In this document: in pieces, positions 12,801-27,800 of the stretch
Layout: each line of letters begins with the position of its first letter
Position numbering within the stretch: position 1 is the stretch's first letter
Position numbers and translations under genes: made by a program
Source: Megaustenia siamemsis
Lineage: Eukaryota > Mollusca > Gastropoda > Stylommatophora > Ariophantidae
Length of the DNA stretch: 64,000 bases
Assembly: GCA_032433765.1 (NCBI GenBank)
Contig: JAVIAB010000139.1
Location: 40,073,608-40,137,607 of the forward strand
Direction: 5' to 3'
Notes under the pieces: generated by a model
The model's input: only the letters and a program-made list of their open reading frames with translations
Told to the model about the DNA's origin: nothing
Database searches by the model: none

Positions 12801-15800
12801 CATCTACTAAATCCAAATGCTAATAACAAAGCAAGCCCTCATGTGGGAAACAACAGGTAAGGGGAAAAGAGGCTGACCTAGAGAGACACTGAGAAGAACA
12901 TTGATGAGAACATTGATGAGAGAGGCAATAGCAGCAGGAATCGGCTCCCTCAATGAGATAGAGTTGCTTGCACAGAACAGAGACAAATGGCGAGATTTGA
13001 TAAAGATTTTAGAAGGATTCAAAACTGCTAGAATAAAAATTTAGATAAGAGAAAGAGTATCTGGGTCTATGCCATATGTGCCGGCTACAGCTCGAAAGGT
13101 CAATAGTAATCCAGACCTGCGTCACTCAAAGACACTGTCCAACTATTATTATTGGAATCATAAAAAAAATTAGACTATTGACTTCTTCAGCTGTCATCAA
13201 CTGAATTTTAGCATTACAATTACTGCTACTTAAAACCATTCTGATCAGCTATTTTTTGTTTACACTGTTATTTACGAAAAACACTATATCCATATAATGA
13301 AAACACACTGTAGTGTATGCAAAAAGGAAGGAACTTTCCATTGAAGGAATCTATATAAAAGAGTTGATCTAAAATTTGGGAATATGGTTTGTTAAAGTTT
13401 ACATGAATAAAATTGAGAGTTGTGCACTATGCGGTTAAATCTATGAAACTAAAATTGACATGGCACACCTTGGGGTGAATTGTGCGGAAAGAGTTAAGAG
13501 CCCTGTTACACCATGTAACATGTTGGGAATATAGTTTTAATGCCCATATTTTTTTTAATAGGCAATTGATTTTTGGGGTAATGTGCTTGGTTTACACCCA
13601 TGCTACTTTATTTCCAAGATAAAAAAAAATATGAGATACCCATTTAAGATATTTTTCTGGAAAGTAAAGGTGACCTGGCATAGATACTAACCACATCATC
13701 CTAAAATGTGCAGTGGTCCTAGAAAAATATGGTCACTAAGCACCATATTTCCCCATGCACCTAGCAAGGCATAGAGGGAACCTTTACTTTTTTTTTTTTA
13801 AAAACCAACTTAAACCTGGAGTGAACCTGGAAGCCATTTGTCAGGATTACCTGTTGTCCTTCGTAGTCCCCTAACCACTGAGCTGTTGTGGCCTCCTAGA
13901 TTTAGTATGGCATTGAAATATTATTTCAGTTGCATAATGATTATCTCTCTCTTTTCTTTTTCTGTTCTACCTTTCATCTCCCTGTGGAGTATAGGTCTTC
14001 AACAAACATTTTCCAAGCCATTCTATTTCTTGCCATTCTTTTAAGATCATTCAATGTCTTCCCCATCATCTTCATCTATTCTTCCATCTTCTCCAAGAAT
14101 GTTTTGGTCGTCCTCTTTGTCTTTTTCCTTGGGGGTTCCAAAAAAGGGCCGGTTGGGTAATACTCTCAGTTTAGGACTTCCGGTCAATGTGGTGGATAGG
14201 CAACATTAAATGTTGAGGCCCTGACTAAAAAGTGTTTCTTGTTGTAGTCTCCTCATATTCCAAGTCCGGCTTGCTGCCAGAGCAACTGAATTTAGTGCAC
14301 ACACCGTGAGCTGTGCTTTTCATCAGGATGGTGTTTCTATATTCAGATTGCTTATGATGAATGATGATATCGTATGACGAAGGACAGTTCAGCTGCGTTC
14401 ACTTTCAGTTTTGCTTGGCCTTATGTCTTTTGGCGTGTGCTTTAGCAACTATCATGTGGACTGCAGTGGCTTATCTTTGTTTTGATATTAATAAGATTTT
14501 AATTCTAATGATTCCACTGGCACAGGCGGTTGAGCAATTATGGAATTTAATTCAATTGCAGTGATAATGGGGCCTTCAAATAACTGTAACTTTCAGTTGG
14601 CTTCTGCTGTGTGTGTCCATTCCAGTACCATCATCTTCGCTGCATCTTTTTATCCACTGATATTTGACTGGTACTTTTCCATAATTCTATGGTAGCGATT
14701 TTGTCCTGCTATTTCCATCCCTTTGTTCTGTGCAACCATCCATTAATAAAGGCCTGTATTTTCATGATTGTCATTTTTATTGTTTTCCATGTTTCACAGC
14801 CATATAATAGGACTGATTTGACAAAACCAGGCACTTAGGGTCATCATAGGAGCAATGAAATCAATACCAATATTGAAGATGGTGAAATTGTGGAGGATAC
14901 CAACACTGGGAGAAATGGAGGGACACAAAGGTGCTGATACAGGCAGAACAATTTTCATGCATGCCGAGACATCCAATGAAGAACTGATTCCAAAATCTTG
15001 TATTGGGATGACTTAAAGAGAAGCAGTTGTATCCACCAAGCACCAAGCCACCAAATGAATTTGTAGACAAACACAAGACATACCAAGAGTTGTCAGCCCC
15101 CTACTGCCCATACCAGAACAGACCCCCCCCCCCCCCCCCCCCCCCCCCCACGGATAGAGGAATTCAGATTTGACAATACAAATATGGACAGAAGTGAAGG
15201 GAATAATTGACAATAAATGGCCTTGGTGTATAACGGATGGTTGGTAGCAACCAATCATGATTTGTCAGTAGTTTGGTAAAATATTAGTGTCTCAGCAGGG
15301 ATGCTGTTTTATTGTTTTATTGAACAGCTTCTTTCATGGCTGAGTCTGCCAATATTAGATAGACAAATCTGGCAGCAGAGACAAGAATGCATTTGTTGTG
15401 CCTGGCCTTTCTTCAGTACTTTTGTCTTCTGATTTTGACATCATCACTTCCTTGAAAGTTGGAATACTTGGTTACAACTGGCAAAATAAAAGGAAAGAGA
15501 GATCACAGGCGACAAAGAGAGAAAATACTGGATAGCTTGGTGTCATGGCATGGAAAACAAGCCAACAACAGAACTGATACAATGCACTGTAGATAGAAGA
15601 TTATGGAGGGACATGATCACCTACGCCAACCGGTATGGCACATGATGACGATTCCCCCATACGCTGTGCAAAGCTAGATTGAGTGATGATTTCTTTCTCA
15701 TATGCTATTTCTCAACTTGTAATTAATCTTGAGGTACTTAAAGTAAGATATTAAGAATGCTTTAAAAAATTATTATATATTTTCTGTTCGTTGCAGTTTG

Positions 15801-18800
15801 TTAGGTAGTATAGTTTTTTTATTTTTTTGTTTTTGTTTCAAAAATATCTTGAAATTTTTTGTATCACTCATGTTTCTGTTCTCCATTGTTAAGTTGCTTT
15901 TTTTTTTAACATTAAAAAACTTAACAAACCAGTGATTACAGTTATGTGATTGACATTAATTGTGTATTCTTTTGTCAGGTGATGGGCTTGTCAGATCTTG
16001 TCTACAACCACACAGCCAAGGACAGTCCATGGGTTTGGGAACATCCAGAGTGTACATTTAATGTAGACAATTCCCCACACTTACGTCCAGCATACATTAT
16101 AGACAGGATATTTGAGAATTTTAGCCTGGAGGTCAGCAAGGGAAAGTGGGAACATGAGGGAATCCCAAAGTCAGTGAACTCTGAGGATCATCTTAATGTA
16201 TGTTCATTTCTTTTTGGTATCATCTTGACTATACTCAGACAAGATCCTTTGTACCATCATGACTATACTTAGACAAGATCCTTTGTGTCATCATGACTAT
16301 ACTTAGACAAGATCCTTTGTACCATCATGACTATACTCAGACAAGATCCTTTGTACCATCATGACTATACTCAGACAAGATCCTTTGTACCATCATGACT
16401 ATACTTAGACAAGATCCTTTGTACCATCATGACTATACTTAGACAAGATCCTTTGTACCATCATGACTATACTTAGACAAGATCCTTTGTACCATCATGA
16501 CTATACTTAGACAAGATCCGTTGTACCATCATGACTATACTCAGACAAGATCCTTTGTACCATCATGACTATACTCAGACAAGATCTTTTGTACCATCGT
16601 GACTATACTCAGACACAATGCATGGTACTACCATGATTATTGTGTTATTTGTGGGTTTCCATCATTGCACTCCAAGTAAGTGGCCGTGCGGCGAAACCCA
16701 CTGTTTCGCTGAAAAGCTGGTGTGCGGTTTTCAAAATCCAAGGTAGACAGAATTATTTCTATTGGAGGTGAAATAAAATTCCTGAGTCTCACACGTTGTG
16801 GTGGCTGCTTTGACCAAGGGCCTTTATCCCTTCGGTCCTGTAGTGAGCCCCCTGACATACACCATCAATGGTAATATGTGTTGTAAAAGTAGTTTTTTTT
16901 TTTTTTTTTGCTCCAAACATGTTCATATGTGCTCAGATCCCTTCCTGAACATGTCCTGCATTTTCCATCGACTGATGACTCCGTTTCTGTGTTGATTAAT
17001 AAGTCCTCTTATTAACTCATTCATTTCTGGCTGTGTACATCTAACTCCCATCTCTATTGTCTGAAAGAGTGATGTGACCTTCCCAAAGAAGGCCTATCCA
17101 TAGATTGACCATCTTTGATAACAGCACAGCTGTCCAAACTGTTATCTCTTTCATTTCCCCGTACTCCTGTGTGTCCAGGGACATAGACAAAGATGACTCT
17201 ACATATCATTGACTACTGCACCGATTCAACCCACTGCCTGCGTACAGAGCCCGCCTCCACTTTTCTTATCATAATCTTCGAATCACTTAGTATACAGGCA
17301 TGACTCCAACCAGATGAATGCCCTGGTCACTTCCATCACCTCCATCATGACTGTACTCAAATTGTCATTGGTACAAAATAAAAATTGGTATAAAATAATT
17401 GCAACTATACTCAGAAAATGTCCATTGTCATTGTGATTTTTTTTTTTCTTTGATAACACAGAATCTTAGAAATATTTCCTCATATACTTTAACATTAACA
17501 TAAAATTATTTTTGGTTGAAATATCAATTGTATTTGTCAATATCTTTATGTAAAAAATAGTTTATATCCAATTATTAATCTACATCTCATTATTTAATTT
17601 TAACCATTAGAGTTGTTAATTTAAATTAATAATACGGTTTGCTGTTTGAAAACCATGAGGACATATTCAGATTATTTGATAATAATAATAACTCTTGTGG
17701 AAAAAATTTTAATGTGATGCGTTATTCCAACCCAGGAGGAAATAATTTACCTATATACTATACAGATTGTTTTTTTTTTCTTTCTTCCGCTTTGACCTCT
17801 TACGAAGTCCCTAGAGACTAGGAACTGAATTTTGCGTGTTAATCCGTTTTTCCCTGGCAGCCGTATGCACAGGGGTCACTCGCTGCACAGGCAAATAACT
17901 CCATCTTCGGAGGTACTCATATTTTTTCCGTCGATGAGTAATTGACGTTTCAAGCCAGGCCTCACTGCTGAGACATGGGGTGGTTAACGCAGAGAGAAAT
18001 CATAGATAAAAATCCCAACTGGTGCAGCCAAGATTTGAACCCACAACCTCTCTCTATCTCGAGGCCGGCGTCTTGCCTCGAGACCAACCAGTCCACCATA
18101 TAAAGATTGTGATAAAAGAGTAATGACACATTCCAAGGCTAATGTTAACTAAGATATGCAGAGCTGTTTGTTATTGGTGCTTTAGTTGATTTGCCCATTT
18201 GTGTCTTTTCCAGAAATATAGACTGCACATTCTACATTCATACATTCATATTATACATTCATATTTATTAGAAGAGGTTGTATCTTTAAATGTAAAAACT
18301 TTTGTGGTTAAAGATTGATTATTGCATCCAAGAAACTCTCAGATTGCCCATCGTTGATCTTTTACTTTTGAGATTATTGTACTAAAATGTCATTTATACA
18401 TAAATATTTACTTTATCTAAAAAAATTTATTTTTTTGCCATAAACTGAAACCACCTCAACAGAATATCAATTTTAAGAATTGGTGGAACATACAAGACAC
18501 CGAACATCTAAACCTGTAAATGTTCGCAACATTTCCACGATTATAGCTAAAATACCACTCTTACACTGAAATGAACAGCCATGTTACAATTACAATTGTA
18601 ATGTATAAAATGCCACATTATAAGGTTAATATTATCTAAGTGATGTTTTAAATACATTTTTGTGTTCAATGTGTTTTTATCCCTCAGAAAATCAATCATG
18701 TTCTTCACAGCAAAGTTTTCCCAACATTCAGAGTGCATGAGTTTTACTGTTTGTCCATTGAGCAGTGTATCCGTGATTTCAAGAAAGCCATTGAAAGTAA

Positions 18801-21800
18801 CTCATGTTTATTTTGTTTAACTCATTGAATACCAAAATGAAAGGTCCAAATGTTTTTTGTCTTCTTTCTTTCACACTGATGACATATGTATAAAAACTAA
18901 TCTTTTGACTTAAAAAAATGAAGAGATTATTTTTAATAAAATAAAAAAATGTGTATTGAAATATTTTTACAATTTTCATTTTGTTAGGAAATATTAACAT
19001 TATTAAGAAAGAGTAATATGTGATTTCTATACATAAGTAAAAGAGAGCTAATTTCCAATATTAGGAAGAAACAATCATCATTTTTTGGCCATGTAATGAG
19101 AAGAGAACGAGAACAACTGGAATATATTGTAACAGCTGTAAAATTTGAGGGACGAAGAGATAGAGGGAAGCAAAGAGAAAAAATAACAGACAGCTTAAGA
19201 GAATGGCATGGCAGAAGGTCAAAAACAGAAATGATAAATAGCTGCCGAGATCAAAAGTTGTGGAGAGACATGATCACCTACGCTAGTAGGCCCGGTACTT
19301 GATGATGATGATACATAAGTAAAATCAATATAGCAAGCTCATCTATATTGAGCCTCAGTACTTTACTATCTTTAAGCCTTGATGATGGCAAATATTATAA
19401 GCAAAATAATTATTTAGTAAAAATCCTGGATGGCCAAGGCGGAAGAGTCCATAAGGAGAGTATGCGAACTGAATGGCATTAGGGCTGGCAAGGATTGGAT
19501 CAAAGTAGCAGCAGAAACAAAAAAAGACTAACTAAAGTAATCATTCAGCTCGACGAATGCAAGATTTTGGAATCAGTCCTTCATTGGATGTCTCGGCATG
19601 CATGAAAATTGTTCTGCCTGTATCATCACCTTTGTGTCCCTCCATTCTCCCAGTGTTGGTATCCTCCACAATTTCACATCTCCAATATTGGTATTGATTT
19701 CATTGCTCCTATGATGACCCTAAGTGCCTGGTTTTGTCAAATCAGTCCTATTATATGGCTGTGAAACATGGAAAACAATAAAAATGACAATCATGAAAAT
19801 ACAGGCCTTTATTAATGGATGGTTGCACAGAACAAAGGGATGGAAATAGCAGGACAAAATTATGGAAAAGTACCAGTCAAATATCAGAGGATAAAAAGAT
19901 GCAGCGAAGATGATGGTACTGGAATGGACACACACAGCAGAAGCTCGACAGCAAATGGAGCTTTGTGGAATATCAGCTTGACAGAATAGTGGCTAGGAAA
20001 TTGGCAATTGTAGCATTATGGTGTCCAGCATGAGAATGGAGAGAGAAGTAGCAATGGTGGCGATAACATGAGTGGTTGCACAGAATATGGATCACACAGT
20101 TTTAGTGTGGCCTTACTCTGGACAAAAAGGACATCGCCAAGTTTGTTCTTCACACCTTAAGAGAAGAGTAAGAGAATGGGTGGGGTAATGATGTATACAT
20201 TGAGAGACTGATGAGTCTAAAGGTGAAAAAGGGACCTGGTCAATCCAGAATGGTTAGAGAGAAAAGCAGATGTCTCTACAAGCAACACATTACAAGATCA
20301 ATCAGTCTGTGCCCTTTGAGAAATGCTGGGATGGGCAGTGGAGCATGTATTGGGATTCTCCGACTGCAATTAAACTGATTCCATGAGTAGAGTAGAATAG
20401 AATAAATTATTTAGTAAAGTTAAGCCAACATGTTAATTATTACAAGAATGTAGTTTTGGGCTGTTGCTGCTGTCCTGCCTTGACGTTCTGACTCCCTTTT
20501 CAAAGGAGAGAGTAAAACATAACTCTCCTAGTCCATGCTTTTAAAAAAAGTTAAGAAACTGAAGATTTTGTTATGAGGGGATAGAATGTTTAGTATCTTC
20601 AAGGATTTGTGTAAATCTACTATCTTAGTCATTCAAGAGTCCATGAAAGTTGAAGAACTACAGGCTTGCTTTGAAATCACCCACAATGTGGACTTTAGGG
20701 CTTTACATGATATATACGATCTCTCTGAAAATTGGGAAGCAGACTCGGTATAAGTAGAATGGGGTGATTTAAAGAATTGATCAGATACATCTGTTACCTG
20801 CAAGGTACAAGAACCATCATTATACCTTTTATCTATTGACCTTTTGAGCCATAGTCTGCCCATAAGGCATACACTCAGATACTTTTTTCCTGTTTTGAAA
20901 TTTTTTCCGTCTATCAGTCTCAATCCTTGCAAAGATCTTTTAACAAATCTCACCATTTGTCTCTGTTCTGTGCAAGCATCTCGATCTCATTGAGGGAGCT
21001 GATTCCTGCTGCCTTTACTATCTGATCACTGTTCTTCTCAGTGTTTCTTTGGGTCCACCTCTTTTCCTCCTACCTGTTGTTTCCCACATGAGGGTTTGCT
21101 TTGCTATTTGGTTATTATATCTTCTCATCACATGTCCAACATTTGTTCAATATCTTTTCTTGATTACTATGATATTAGATCAATATACAAACTTGATATC
21201 ATTTTTAAAAATAGATGGAACACATGGTGGGCCTGCTTTGAGTACATTTAAGTTATTTCTGTAAGTCAGGAAAATAACAAATGTATTGTTTTTTTTCAAA
21301 TTTTCTGTGTTGCTTTATGTTAGTAACATTTCTAACTCAGGTAATGTGGGTACAGATTTCGATTCACATGAAACTGAATTAAAGATTGTGCAGGATCCAA
21401 CTTTTAGGCGACTCAGTTCCACTTTGGACATGAAAGTTGTGCTCAAACTGTACAACACTGACAGGTATGTGGTCAGTGTTTTGGAGCTTCAGCTTGTCTA
21501 CCTTAGTGTAAAATGCTACACTGTATTTCTTACTGTTTATGAAGTTAATGCAGTGGTGTGGAGATTAGTCAATTGTAACATTCTTCCTAGATGTGCAAAT
21601 CACAAAGTTAACTTCAAGAAGCCTACACCTGTGACATTATTTAACAAAATTGTGTGTCTTGAAATAGGATCAGTTATTTACTTCAAAATACTTTTTATGT
21701 TTTAAATAACTGCTCATGTACTAGACTGTGAAGTGACTGCTGAATTGATTTCATTGTAAAACTATATTTAGCTGTTGTTGATTCTTTTGAACTTTTATAT

Positions 21801-24800
21801 TTCCTGAAAGCATGTTTGTTAAAATTTGTATGTCAATTTTATTTAAGAGAGGAGGAAAAGAAGAGACAGGATAAGTATAAAACAAATTTCATTGAATTAT
21901 CTTAGTTGTTCAAGCTGCATTATAAGGTTGTCACTCACATTTATTTCACATAGCAATCTCTAATGTAAAGAAGTTAAAGAAAGTAAAACTTAGTGATACA
22001 CTGAAAATGATTTCTTGCTGTGCTACATTCTTTGTGTAGGATAGGGAGAATATTATATTATTGCGCAAATATAGAGTAGCAACAGTTGAACTACAGTTCT
22101 GTGCACGTGCTGTTGTATACAAAGTTAATTAGTTTAAAATATTTTGTATTAGATGTGTGCTTTGTATCATAGATGTAATTATGAAAGCAAAATGCATAAC
22201 TTTTATTATTATTTGTATTACAAAATGTCCTATGTTTGATTTATATTTATCTTTCGTTGCCTTTAACAATCTTTTTATTTAGTCATAATTATTTTGCGTC
22301 AGGTTTCTTTTGAATCATATTTTTCAAGGTTTAAGAAAGATTGGTTTTTTTTTTTACTCATTTAAAAAAAAAAACATTAATACTGGCATTGGTCAAACCT
22401 TAGTTTCCTAATCTTTATCTCACAAATTCACAGAATATAAATTTTAATATTCACTTTTCACAATTTTTTTAGAACTAAGGTGCATATTTAAAAAAAAAAA
22501 ACTCACTAACACAATGTGAGCATTAAAATATTATTTGTAAAATCATATAATACAAAAGACATTCAATAAGTAGCAGCTAATTTTTTCCTCTTAACTTTGT
22601 TTTAAAAAAAATTATTTTATTTGGAGCATTGTTAAATTTACTGTACAGCCTCATGTAATTTCATAATTTTCTGGTAGATGGTGGCAATACAGTTAGTTTC
22701 CAAACTGTGGTATGTGAGTGATGTGCTTTACAAAGAAAAGTTATTGAATTACTTTTGGTGGCAAATCTTTCTCTTTCTGGGATTCACTCAACACTCAGGA
22801 ATGATGAACAGACCACTTTGAAATTAGATCAGAAGTAAGACAGGGGTGCGCAGTATCCCCCTTATTGTTTATTACATACATAGACTATATATGCACGTTT
22901 GCGAACCCATCTGAGTCAGGGGAGATCAATGAGCTTCTGTTTGGAGACGATCATGCACTAATACATGGAAAAGTAGAAGACCTGTAGGAACTCTTAAATA
23001 GACTCAGCGTCACAGGCACAAAACACAACATGAAAATCAACATCCACAAAACAGAAGTCATGAATATCGCAAAAAAGAAACGGAACATCAACGTAACTAT
23101 AGACAGCAGACAACTAAAATAAGTAGAATTTAAATACCTAGGAAATCTGATGACAAACGACAATTCACAAAGAGCTATCACCACTATTGTCCAACATGGA
23201 AATAACTCTATAGGCAAAATGTGCACTCTGCAATACAATCTTCATCCCAACTTTATGCTACCAATGCCAGTCCTGGACCTTAGATGAAAGAACAATAAGA
23301 AAATTAACCACTACTATGATGAAATGTGTCAGACGAATGACAGGAAACAGCCTGAGTGATAAGATCAGAAAGAAAGAGCTGAGAAAAAAAGCTAAGAATA
23401 GTCCCCGCCATAGAATATATAAAGAAACAACAGATAAAATGGTTTGGCCATGGGGTAAGGCAGAAAGATCAACATGATACAACGAGCCTTCAATAAACGT
23501 TGCGAGAACACCAGACCCAAGGGCCGACCACAAAAAAAGATGGATGATGAAATATTAAAAACACTAGGAAACATAACAACGGCAGAGGCCAACAGGAGAC
23601 CAAAAGACCACAAATTGTATCTCCCTGCGATGATGAAAGGCAAATGAGGAAGGAAATAAGAAGAATAAGACTCAACGACTGCTAAAGGAAAACAGTCCTC
23701 TTCATTATCCTTCCTTAAAATGACAATAAGTTTGCATAGATTTATTGTGTTTTAGTTTGCAGCAAGGCTATATTATTGTGCCTTTCATCTGAACTCATCT
23801 GACTTCAGCACAACATTTGAGAGTACCATATTGCCTTCTCTTTGATCCCTAATTGCTTGGCAAGACTGGATTGTCTATTTTCAGAAGCAAAGCTGGGATG
23901 TGCAACAGGGTCTTGATCAGCTCTGTTTTCTGATCCTGATGCAAGCTGTAGGTTGCTGACACACTCAGCTCAGTTGTCTTGGTCTCCTGGCAGAAAGTAA
24001 AAGCTCCTCAAACAATCATTAGTACCTACAAAATGTATACAGGAAGGTAGCAGTGGATGTCAGTCGTTGGGTAAACTTTTCATCAGCGCATTAAGGTCGA
24101 AACAGCCTGTCTGATCAATCACATTCCAGGCAGCCATATACTGCAGCAATACCTGCAAAGCTGCAACTTGCTGAAACATTTATTCAGGACAATCAGTGAA
24201 TAACAACAAAAGAACTTGCTGCTGAATTTGACATCTCTGTGGATAGTGCCATCAGTTGGGATATTCAAAGGTTTGTGCCAGGTGGGTCCCTCTATGACAA
24301 AACAAGGCCACACTCAAGTCAGCACTCCTGAGAACTAACAAAACTTTAATGGACTGTCCTCCTTCATCCTCCTTACAGTTTAGATCTTGTATCTTCTGAT
24401 TAATTCTGCTCTCTGAATGATACAGTCCACAGAAGAGATTTGATGATGATGATGATGAGGTAGTCACTACCACAGTACGAAGATGGCTGAGAGATCATCC
24501 TGCAGAGTAGTACCATAAAGGAAAATATGTTTTGACATCTAGATGGTGTGAAGCCATAGATTTTCATGGAGATTATATAGAAAAATAGGATTCTGTAGTC
24601 AAATAATGGGGAAGCAATGTGGTATATTGCAAATTTTAAATAAAAATACCCTGAAGTTAAAAAGAAATGTATAACTTATTGAATGTCCCACATAATGTTG
24701 CTGTACACACACTCCCTCACACACATTCACTATCCACACTCCATGAGCTATTTTTGTATATAATGTACAAGAGTAAGGTGAACAAAATTAAGCTAGACTT

Positions 24801-27800
24801 GTTAATGCTATCAATGTTGCTTAATGATAGTGCTAAATATAACTAGAGATATTTTCATGAGTCCACAGATTCTTCTTGAAAATAATAAATCTAAGCTCCA
24901 TTCATACAGACTCTTATTTTCATCATATATAGTTGGACCTCTGTATCCACTGGGAGATTGGTTATATAACCTTAGTGGATATGAAAATTTACTAAATTTC
25001 AAGTCCTTTAATAAGATGTCGTAGTGCTTGCACTTAACCAATTCATATCTTTATCTGCAAATCATCTTTACAAGTATTAGGAAAATGTTACGTAAATATT
25101 TTGGTTAATATTGTTAGCCATGGTTCAACTCTCTTGGTAAAACTAATTTTCTAGTTGCATCATTAGTATAGAAAGAACCAAATTTCAATTGCAGATGTTA
25201 ATGTTTTGGAGGCTTTTGAGTAACATAAATTTAAAGTAACAGAGACTTTTGTGAATACATCTACCACTATCAGACATATTAGAACTAAACATTCAACATA
25301 AAAAATTGTTGTCTCTTTGACCAATGGTAAATTAGTATTAGAAGAAGAAAAGTTAGAAGGAGGCCTGTCATTTGTGTTTTGTGGTGTATGGGGAGTATGG
25401 TGTTAGTACCGTATTTTTGACCATTCATACAATTTTATGTAACGTGGTCAGAGTTGTGTCTGTTGTGTTAGCACCTAGGTATTTGTTACCAATGTTCTGT
25501 CTATTTATTGTACTTTTGAGCTGATGACTGCACAAAGGGTAGAAATTCTAGACTCTCCATGTCTAACATTCTGTGCTATCAAGTGTCAGACTTTGCATTG
25601 TATCTCACCAAACATCCTTGTTTCTGGGCGAGCCCCTCAACCTTGGCAGCAGGACTGATATGTGTTTTTGTTACTTCTTGCTTCAGTGTTACGCTAGGTC
25701 GGCTTCCTTTTTCACATTCCTCTTTTTCTCATTTGAGGGCTTGCTTTCTTTGAAGTTCTCTTATTTCTTTTCATCACATGGCTTGACATTGACATATGTC
25801 CACCTTCTATTCTCAATCTTAGATGATATTTTTGGATACATTGCCATTTCTCTGATCTCTATACCACTCTTGAATTCATTATGTGGTATATGAAGCATTT
25901 CCCTAAGCATTTGTTTTCAAATGCACCTAATTTATTTTCTATATCTTTAATTGTTTTCCAACTTTTTGCATCACTAAAGGTGGATAATATGTTTGATTTC
26001 ATTATCCTGAATTAATTTTGTGCTTAGTAATTTTTATTTTCAAATTTTAACAAGATTTCTGACAGTAATTGTATCCTTTGCTATACTGATTCTGATCTCA
26101 AGTTATATTACAAATGTTATGCATTCCTTATTTGTTCTTACTATTTATATTGTACCCTGTCATTCTTCACACTGTCTGTGTTCCCTTGTGGGAGCATTAA
26201 TATTTCATTGAGGTATTCATTGTGCTTGCACCATCACAGAAAGAGATATGTGGAGATAGTAAGGGAGGCAACAACAAAATATACCTTCATATCATATCTT
26301 TTATCTTCTATTCATCATGGTAATCAGCATACACATAAAAGTTATGATATAAAAAAAAAATCTTTAGAATATTATTTCTCAAACATTTACAATCTGTTAA
26401 ATTCATTGACATATATCCATGGATATGGAAGTCCGACTGTATAATCTATTTCATCAAATCTGTATTTTAAATAGTTTTTGAATAATGTTTTCACCAGTTC
26501 ATTTTAATGAAAATGCTTATTTTGTAACACAACATGCATTTTCAGCTACCGTACGGATATGGGGTAAAATAACTTTTAGAACGTTACATTATATACTGTG
26601 TTAAATAGTATGGTTCCTGTTTGTTTTAGAAGTTTGTTTCAGTTAATGTCTTGACTTTTCCTTGTCTGTGTTTTGTTGTCTGAAAAATATGAGGCTTTGA
26701 CATTTCTTAGTTAATTTGCATTTCTCAAACAGGTATGCAGTATGTGTGATGGAAGTTTTTCTGAAAATAAGAGAGCATTTGTTTCTTCCTGTTTTTTTGT
26801 ATATATAATTGTGCTCAGGTAGTTTCCTTTAGCACCTAAATCTCTTGTCTGATAACACAAGAAATTCGGTAATTTCAAAATTTTGGTTAATACTATTTGC
26901 TGATAATGATAAGGTTTTAATGTTTTTAATTTTGCCTAGTCAGTGGCATGCACCCTAAGAGAAGAAGATTGAAAGAACTCCATTATACCTTGTGGTATAT
27001 AGAAGTGCAGTGTTAGTGCCCAGATCAGTAGTGCACCAGTGTCATCTCTCTTTTCCAGAAATGTCCTGTACCTATCTATCACTGGGTGAACCTAGAAGTC
27101 ATCGATCAGGACTGAACCCAACCTCATGTTTTCGGTCGGCCATTTCACTAACTGCAGTTCTAATGTGACTCCTGACGCAGTCTGCTTTTTTAAATTTTCA
27201 ACTCCCAGGAGCTCTTTTATTTGCACAACTTGAACATGAGACCAAGATTTTATTGTTCGTCTTTGATGCCTGGTCTATCCTATCCTGGAGGGTTGCTTTA
27301 AAATAAATCTGATTATATTTTGGATACAGAATTTGTAATTTGGACTTTGTACCAGAGATTAGCATCATAACCTGAGCCTTAGATTGACTCCCTTGAAAGT
27401 ATTTGTAACAATTTTTGTTTTTCTGGTGAACAGGTTTTTTTTTTTTTTTTTTTGACTAAGACTGTGTTTGCTTTGGAATTAAGCTTTTCACTGTATTTAC
27501 CCGTAGTATCAGCCAATGTGTAATCTTTTGTCTTGTTTTCTCTCTTGTAGTAGCTTGTAACATTTGCTGCCTTGCTGCCTCAGTTTTAGAATTAAACATT
27601 TTTTTTCTTTATGTGCTTAGTGGAAAGATGCAACAATAGATTTAGTATGTGGAAGGAGAGCTTCAATTATCCCAGTCACGTATAAGAGTGCTTTATGTAT
27701 ATTTATAATGGAAGCTTAAGCTGATTACTAAATTACTGATACAAAAAGTTAAAAAAAATTATTACTCCTGTAATGCAGAAAGTTTTGAAAATGATTTTTA

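Larger units (their letters stand above)
11990..13497. mobile_element. TTAA-ended DNA element, possibly piggyBac-like, with nested LINE pieces
   Basis: The left end is TTAACTCATTCAGTACGG and the right end, at 13481-13497, is TGTGCGGAAAGAGTTAA, whose complement is TTAACTCTTTCCGCACA; these are imperfect terminal inverted repeats starting with TTAA. Internal sequence recurs at 37391-37697 and 37946-39240. On the - strand near 12735-12810 an open stretch reads [19 protein letters not shown], like the acidic N-terminus of piggyBac transposases, but no catalytic core is visible. LINE fragments interrupt it at 12259-12455 and about 12815-13145. Confidence 0.55.
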
